Below are positions 57,176 through 64,000 of a stretch of 64,000 nt of DNA, piece by piece. Each line of letters begins with the position of its first letter. The stretch's first letter is position 1. Under the pieces are notes generated by a model. It was given only the letters and a program-made list of their open reading frames with translations, did not search any database and was not told the DNA's origin. A program made the translations under genes and the position numbers. Origin of the DNA: Callorhinus ursinus (lineage: Eukaryota > Chordata > Mammalia > Carnivora > Otariidae). The DNA is taken from contig NW_020313044.1 of assembly GCF_003265705.1 (NCBI RefSeq), positions 6,110,307 to 6,174,306 of the forward strand. Reading direction: 5' to 3'.

Positions 57176-60100
57176 AAGGACAACTGCTGTGACATCTACA
57201 GAATTGATTGGAAGAGAGCAAGGCTGGACTGGGTTGAACATGACGAGGCCGGCACACTAGTCTGGGGGAAGGATGATGGTGGCTGTAGCCAAGGTGAGGG
57301 GAACATGGGTGGAGAAATGGGGATGGGTAACAGAGCTTCAGGAGATAGAAACAGCAAGACTGGTACTTGGTTGGATACAGGAGATCTTAGGTTAGTATCA
57401 AGGCCTCCTTCTTCATAGTGAATTTTCCAAATAGGTGCCTTCCTTTCTAAGTTTTTGTGACTAGTAAGTTTTCAGTGAAACCAGCCTGATACTGACCACA
57501 GGTGATTGGTACAAGGAGTGATGTAGGACATCTGGTACCCATATGTAGGCCATAAGTAGGGGACAAGATATTTCAGTTTTCCCAGGGCAGTGCTGGACTA
57601 CTGCCCCTGCGTAATTATAAATAATAACCTCTTCCCCTTCTCAAAAGTGTCCTGGTTTAAATAGTACATCATATGGTCACACTAGATGCCTTAGAGAAGT
57701 TAGTTGCCCCTAAAGTCATCTAGTATGAACTCTGCCCATCAAGGGTACCCAGTGTTGAATAGTAGCCAAGCCAATAAAATCTAGTTTCTAGGAACACGTA
57801 AATACTAGGTGAACAGAGAATGGGCAATGCTGCACAGGAGGTGGAGCCTCTGTCTGGGAGGTCGGCTGCATATTCCAGAGCTAGATTTCTCTGGGAGCAA
57901 CAGTAAGGTTAACAGACACCCTCCCTCCTTGATCCCAGATAATCCTGCTGGCTAATTCCATTACCGAGAGTCATTTGAGCTAATCTCTTCCTCACCACTA
58001 ATGAGTTTAAATTACAAAGCTACCACCCTAAGGCAGCAGAAGTGTCAGATGGGTGCTACCTATGTCTTGCAAGGACTTGCCTGTCATCTATAGGAAGGTA
58101 CACTAGAGAATCAGGAATCATCATGACAGTTTCTCAACCTGAGATGGTCAAAGCCGCCAAGAGGACTGAAGACTTGACCTCATGCTATATCCAAGAGCTT
58201 AGAGCTGGCAACCATGAAATGTTAAAGGCAAGCTGAGAATAAGCTCTCCTGATAATTATGAGCAGCAAAGTAGAACAGTCAAACATCTCTCAGACGCATC
58301 CACAAATCCTAAGCTTTGAAGATATTTCAAACTTAGAAACAAAGGGCGATTTCTTAAGTTATAATTTTAAGGCCTCATGGCTCAGTGTCTTCAAAATCAA
58401 CATCAATTTCCATGTTTCTTAATAGTTGGTTTGAGCTTTTAGTGGGCTGTTGGTCTATAAATTATACCAGCTCCTGTACCTTCCCTGACCCGTAGTTTTT
58501 TTTGGGGAAAAAAACAAAAACAAAAAACTAGTTATGATTCCACCAGGCATCTCCTCAATACAAAAAGCCAGGTGATAATGTGATTTGATGTTCGAGAAGG
58601 CAGTCTAAAGTTTCATATCATTGACACACTGTTCTGAACAATTGAGAAAATGTTTTCTACGCCTCCAAACTGGAGCTTATGCAGCTTCATATAGGTAATC
58701 TCCTACAAAATGTTATGGAGGCTCTCTTTTCTCTTTCTGTTGGCCAGTGGCCACCACCCAGAAAAAGAAAGCCACAGTTGGGATGAAAGGTAGCTCTTGG
58801 TTCGACTGAGAGAAAATACAGAAGCTTTCTCAAAGTATTCCCTATACAAGGGGATTCCTTAAGCATAACTTGATTCACTGGGAGATGTAATATCTGAATG
58901 ATAACCATCAACAAAATATTGTGAGGTCTACAATTCAATGATATAGCTTCAGAAATTGAGAAAAGCACTAATATAAGTCCCAAGCACTGGAAATTCAAAC
59001 AACTTTCTACCCCAAACAATGTAAATGTAATATAGCATACAATAATGCGAAGGAAAGCAAAAGGAAAATGGTTCTACAATATTGAAATACTGATATTTAA
59101 ATGCAATAAAAATACCTAATTATTGGCAAGGTTTACCAAAGTGTCACTGGAAAAAGCAGTACTGACATTTTCTCTTCTTTTATTCTCCCCTCATTTTTGT
59201 TTTCCTTAAATTAAAACTCACAGCAAAACAAAGCCTCTGGCAGGGCTGTGAAGAGCACCATTCATTTTTCCCCCTGACCTGATTAGTCAGAATGTCTTTC
59301 GAACTATTCGTTTTCAATTTGCACCACTGCCAGAGAGAAAGACCCTCAAATTAATGGTTGCATTGATTGTTTATGCCTCCAAGAAGAACATTAAAAAATT
59401 TCAGCAATGCTCAAAGAAATGCTGATCTTCTGAAAGGATTTTATTTAATGGATTTTTTAAAAATTAAGAGTTCTGGAAACTTGTCAAATGTGTGTTTAAA
59501 ATTCCACTTACAAGTTTGGCTGCCTAGTGAGTTTGAGTGGTGAAGGCTTTGTCATTTCTTAAAATAAAAGGCTTTAACCTTAGATTTTTGGATCTTTGGA
59601 CCCACCAGTAGGGATCTTGATAGAACTGCAATTCTGGCTCAAATGTAGGGCCCATTTACCACCCTGGCTTCCCCTTCATAACAAATGCTGTCCCACATCA
59701 CTTCCCCAAGTGCCCTTCCTGGGTGGTTTCTCCTCTCTGCCTCTGCTTTTGGAAGCTACACTTCAGAAAAAAACTCAAGAGAAAAGGTTTTGACAAACAC
59801 TGGTCTGTTTGGTTGGCAAAGCAGGGATGGGAATTTGTGCAGAGCTTTTCTTGGGCAAGTTTCTCTTCATTTCCTGCCAAAGAAGTTCTCATGCTGTGCC
59901 TCAGAGGGAGGAAGATAACAGATTACATGACCATTCCTTCCTTCCTACACTTACCCTAAAGAAATGCAGCAGGTATTTGCAGCAGGGGAAGAATCACATT
60001 TGAAGCAAGCTCCCTTTCATTATTGGTCTCCCATTTTTACATAGGCTAATACAGTGATGTGGGGGGCCTGCTGATAGCAGCAGGCAAAAAATCAAGGCTC

Positions 60101-63100
60101 ACTAAGGACTAGCGAGCACTATTCATGGATGAGAAGTAGAAATCTTTCTCTATTTTTATTGAAGTTGGGGGACTATGGTTTATGCCATGGCAAATGAGGT
60201 TTCATTAGATATTGAAGTAATTCTTATTATTTCAAACGAAATTAAATGCTCATTTTTCTCAATCCTGTCTCATCTCCAAAACTTTCTTATGGTGTCTGAA
60301 CCAAGGAGTCATACTCCCTCTCAAATGCCCACATGCCTCTTTGTAAATGATTTGACCTGGGTTGGCACAAAAGACAAGGGTCTGTCTTAAAAGACACCTC
60401 ATTTGAGTGAGTTACGGTTATATAGAGAGACCTGGTTCAAACCAAGAGCTTGTGGAATGCTAAACTACAAAAGGCAAAGGTCAAACTGTTTGAGACTTGT
60501 TATCTAGTATATGAAGTTCTACAACCACCCCCCAAATCATTTGTAGGCTCAGACCTGCTGTTGGCAGGTCAACAGAGTCAAAGTTGTCTCACAAAACTGC
60601 CAGGTGGAGAACCAAACACTGTGCAGAGCAATGGGGTCCTGCAGTCATTGCTTACAAAACCCACACCTCTAACAGTGATTGTGTGCTCCGTATGAATTAT
60701 GATGGGGTTTGGCCAATTTCTTCCCTACCCAAACCCATGGCACTATTCATCAATGATTGGTGTTGGTTTTACAACCATTGATTTGACCATGTGGTATTAA
60801 TACTCATAGGGACCTGGTAACTTCTAACACACCTGGAAATTCTGACATTTGTTGTCTGGGCCTTGCTGCCAGCTACACCAATATGGCTTACCTGTTGTTT
60901 ACGAGACACTACCTGAGGTCATCTCCCACTCTTGGTTTACCTCTCCAGCTTTGGAGTGTATTGTCCTCTTTATGCAATCCATGGAATATTTTCCTTCTTC
61001 TTGATTACATCATATTGCTCACATCCTTTTAAAATCTTAAAAAGCTTTACTGGAATCACTGATCCCATTCTTTAGGTCACAAATAATAGCCTCTGGTTCA
61101 TTTTCCTAGTCAATGCACTCTTAAAAACTGATTTTATGACCCGGCATGGCACATCTCCTGTTAGCCTGAAAGCCCCTGAAAACTGTCCTTAATAAATACT
61201 TGAGATGCCTAGTAGGTCATCCGACTAGGTTGTGGTAGATTGTGTAAAAGGTAGTAGATTGTTGTGAGCAGTTTCCCCTGGTAAAAAGGTTATCTTAATA
61301 CTGGCATGGTCTACAGTTACTGGTACATGGTAATAATAAAAAGACCAATTTTTAGTTGGTTTTATTATTGTTTAAATTCTCTATATTGAAACTCCTTTTT
61401 ATATTCCACCCTTGGCAGATTGTTGCCACCCCATCCTTGTACGCCATTGTTCAAAGCCACTCCAAAATGACCAACTTCTATTCAAAACCAAAGCAATTCT
61501 GCAAGCTCCTCCTTAATGAAGCACTTATTTTACCAAAGATTTGAAAGCCCATAGGAAAGACAGCCAAACAGTGTGTACACAAGCAATTACAATCATTCTT
61601 TCATGGACTTAAGATTGCAAAGGACACTTGCATTGACTTTAATGCCCTAGCTTTTTCCTTCTGTGTTAATACAAGTGAAATAAAGAACTAACTGCTTTTC
61701 TATGAAATCTCAGACTTACCCTTAATATGGTGGTTTGGTCTCCACTACACCCAGCTGAATCTCTTTTGGAGGTTCCCTTCATTTAGGTACAACTAGTAAC
61801 TCTTAACAAATGACTAAGCGGAATGAAAATACTATTTTGTCTTTCTCTGGCAAGGTTCCTGAGATCCAGGCCTCCCCACATACAAAATCGTTTAAAGTAG
61901 TTTACCTTCTCATTGCCAAAAACTCTTTCAATGTTGTTCTTCCCTGGTGTACTAGTTAGGAACATGTAAAGAGCATGAAACTGTGTGCTGAGATGGAATA
62001 TGGCAGAACTTTACTACCAGGCCAGGCATGATACACACTATTCGTGTTCATCCTTTACACCACTCACGGGTCAAACTTAGCCACACTCCACACCCAGCAG
62101 CAGCGGAGACTGCAGAAGGGCTGGCCAGGAAGAATAACAAAGGGATGTCGGTGACCTATCACTGTCTTTACCGTACCACCAGACGGCAAGAGCCGTGAAG
62201 TCAAGGCATGCTCAGTCCTGTCACTACCAAAACTCTTGTGCTCAATACAGTACCTCACGCATTGCAGAACCATAGTAAATATTTGCCACCTGGATGCATG
62301 GTAAGCATTGTGTGAACAACAAGGAAAGGACTGGACCTAGGCTAAAATTCAAAGACTTTAAGTCTTACCTCTCATAGATGAGTTAATCTGCTAAAATCCT
62401 AGCAGAAGCTCAGCTGAGCCCATGAATGCTGATAAATGTTTATCATTTGGTTGAAAATTCTACAAGTCAAGGACAATTTATAGCAATTCACTTAAAAATT
62501 GTTCCGTTTTACCTTTCTAAATAATTTACACACAGATACACATTTGATTACATAAGCTGTTTGCTGAATAAATGTCAAGAAAAAAAAATTGGTTTCATGT
62601 GGTTTCCAGAGACCAAAGAGAGGACAGGTAAACATTTAGAATGAACAAACATAGCCTCAATTCAATGTCTTGGTACAAGGGGCTTTGGAATAAATGGGGA
62701 AACAAATTCTCTGTGTTTTGAGTTTCCCTTGAAGGACCTTACTATTTCATGTCATCCAGAAAGCCTAGCAACCAATTTATAAGCTCTCATAAATCAATCT
62801 CTGCTAGGCAGTAGCCTACATTGTGTTCAAATTGTAAGCATTTCTACTTCTGCCAGGAAGGAATACCAATGTAGAAGCTGTGGAGATGTGGCTAATTCTT
62901 TCAGGTACAATAGGAGAACAATGATGACTAATGGGTTCCATTCTCAAGATCACAAGAGGACTGTAGATTAACAAGCAAAAAAATTATGCCAAAATAGGCA
63001 TTAGAAAACCAGGGTACTGTGCAGATGGATTGCTCCTGCATGCCAAAGAAACTAATGAAATCATTCCCCCTTCCACGCTTGAAGATAAAGAAATGAAATG

Positions 63101-63544
63101 CACGCACACTATAAGAAAAATGAAGCAGTGGATCCCTTTTACTTAAAACTGTGTTGTTTTTCCCCAATGGACTGACGATAGGACATGAAGGGTCATGTAG
63201 GTAAGTCATGGCACATCCAATCACTGCTTGAACAAGATGTTTCTAACTCATTTAACTGGATACTACAGATTAAAGCATATATAATCAACAGGCACTAAAA
63301 ATGAAGTACAAATAAATAAATAAACCACAATGGTCCTCCACTTATGTGCAGAATGTGCCTGGATTGTGCAAGGAATGACCCTTGCAGTCGATTCCACCTT
63401 CACCTTGATTGTCGGACCCAGATTACCCAATTCCTAGTTTTGGGTCGTGGGACAGCTTCTCTGGGAGTTCACAGTTTAGTGCCTATAGACACAGGGAATA
63501 TGACATAACGACATCAGGACGGAAACACTGCTCAGTGTCTCAGG
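57176..63544. other. Long repeat-poor stretch, no gene seen
   Basis: Over about 6.4 kb I recognise only a possible L2/MIR-type tail near 62225-62300 ('CATAGTAAATATTTGCCACC') and small A or T runs. There is no Can-SINE or L1. Frames of up to 110 codons have no known domain. An 8-bp hairpin (GCCTGCTG-ATAG-CAGCAGGC) is at 60066-60085. Confidence 0.45.
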
Positions 63545-63722
63545 CTTTAGAGGACACTGGAATCACCAGGAGAGTTCATTAAAATGTAGGTTGCTGACCT
63601 CTGGTCTGAGGTTTTGATTCAGCAGATATGGGGTGGAGTCTGGGAATTTGCATTTTTAACAAGTTCCCAGGTGATGCTGATACGGCTGGTCCAGGGGCCA
63701 CACTTCGTGAACCGATGTATTA
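63545..63722 (+). repeat. MER5A DNA transposon, near full length
   Basis: 'CTGGAATCACCAGGAGAGTT', 'GGGAATTTGCATTTTTAACA', 'AGTTCCCAGGTGATGCTGAT' and 'GGTCCAGGGGCCACACTTCG' give a clear plus-strand MER5A (hAT-Charlie) copy. Confidence 0.85.
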
Positions 63723-63732
63723 AGTTAATAAT

Positions 63733-63747
63733 CAAACACCTGATTGA
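63733..63747 (+). repeat. Target-site duplication of the tRNA-half insertion, 5' copy
   Basis: CAAACACCTGATTGA, matching CAAACACCTGACTGA at 63781-63795 at 14 of 15 positions. Confidence 0.85.
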
Positions 63748-63782
63748 GGGGGTATAGCTCAGTGGTAGAGCATTTGACTGCA
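63748..63782 (+). pseudogene. tRNA-Cys(GCA) 5' half, tailless retropseudogene
   Basis: The 33-35 bases from GGGGGTATAGCTCAGTGGTA onward are, as I remember it, identical to the first half of nuclear tRNA-Cys(GCA): acceptor 5' strand, D arm, 5' side of the anticodon stem and the loop up to the anticodon. The match stops in the anticodon (CTG, or CTGCA if the CA shared with the flank is counted). The anticodon 3' side, variable region, T arm and acceptor 3' strand are absent, so it cannot be a tRNA gene. No poly(A) follows; the insert goes straight into the second 15-bp duplication. It therefore looks like a reverse-transcribed tRNA half inserted by L1 machinery, as in the described tailless retropseudogenes. 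The A box is intact but the B box is missing, so Pol III transcription is unlikely. Confidence 0.85.
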
Positions 63783-63795
63783 AACACCTGACTGA

Positions 63796-64000
63796 AGCTC
63801 CTTCGTTTGTCTGGAATACGGAATAGATTTGCAGCCTTGAAAGGATAGCGTTTTATCCAAACCATAAGTACTTTCATATTATTACCTCTCATACCTACAT
63901 TCGTCTAAAATCTTTTTTTTTTTTGGTGTAAGGATTTTCTTTTAACATAATGCTAGTATAAACAGCATAAATTTGCAAAAGGGTCCACAACATACAATTT
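63796..64000. other. Unique sequence, no gene seen
   Basis: No repeat or exon recognised up to the window end, apart from a poly-T run near 63912. Confidence 0.45.

Noticed and set aside
60066..60085. microRNA precursor at the 8-bp hairpin GCCTGCTG-ATAG-CAGCAGGC
   Set aside because: The stem is too short and does not extend in the flanks.
61225..61275. let-7-like stretch (GGTAGTAGATTGTTGTG)
   Set aside because: The seed does not match let-7 and no complementary arm forms a precursor hairpin nearby.
63748..63782. Functional tRNA-Cys gene
   Set aside because: Only the 5' half is present; the T arm, B box and acceptor 3' strand are missing, and the insert is flanked by target-site duplications.

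Overview
This window is nuclear DNA of a carnivoran mammal, and I recognise no protein-coding host gene, host exon or intact RNA gene in it. The lineage call rests on eight tRNA-derived Can-SINE copies in the non-canid style (heads like GGTGCCTGGGTGGCTCAG, tails ending AATAAATAAAATCTT), a full-length L1 with the carnivoran-type 5'UTR, and the absence of any young dog-type SINEC_Cf copy. A bear, seal or mustelid-like caniform is the best guess. The rest is ordinary old mammalian repeat background (MIR, L2, MER5A and other DNA transposon relics, MaLR-like LTRs) between unique, mostly AT-rich intergenic or intronic DNA.

Layout. 1-21 kb: unique sequence with scattered MIR, L2 and MER5A fragments, a degenerate LTR retroelement around 3.7-5.6 kb and a tetranucleotide microsatellite at 8.2 kb. 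21.2-24.4 kb: old LINE sequence on the minus strand, first an L1 ORF2 3' portion and then a second LINE-like block, each interrupted by a Can-SINE. 26.7-30.4 kb: a young-repeat cluster with three Can-SINEs and a 5'-truncated minus-strand L1 tail, followed by an L2 and a DNA transposon relic. 32-35 kb: MIR, L2 and an LTR-like relic.

35.4-42.45 kb is the dominant feature: a full-length plus-strand L1 between perfect 18-bp target-site duplications at a TT|AAAA site. It keeps a YY1-type CAAGATGGC box near its first base, a CpG-rich 5'UTR carrying a 252-codon antisense open frame, a 255-bp tandem duplication upstream of ORF1, a 100-N assembly gap over the ORF1 start, broken ORF1 and ORF2, and a 3' end made of two related tail modules, each with a G-quadruplex-type tract. 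The frames are too damaged for it to make its own machinery.

42.5-54.6 kb: three more Can-SINEs (one inside a MIR), many MIRs, an MLT1-like LTR, a hAT-like relic and a 96-bp element with perfect 12-bp terminal inverted repeats. 57.2-63.5 kb is strikingly poor in repeats. At 63,733-63,795 lies the most unusual small feature: a 33-35 nt copy of the 5' half of tRNA-Cys(GCA), ending in the anticodon, with no poly(A) tail, between 15-bp target-site duplications. It looks like a tailless retropseudogene of a tRNA half.

Repeat family names come from remembered consensus sequences, not from a database search. Boundaries of old elements are approximate.
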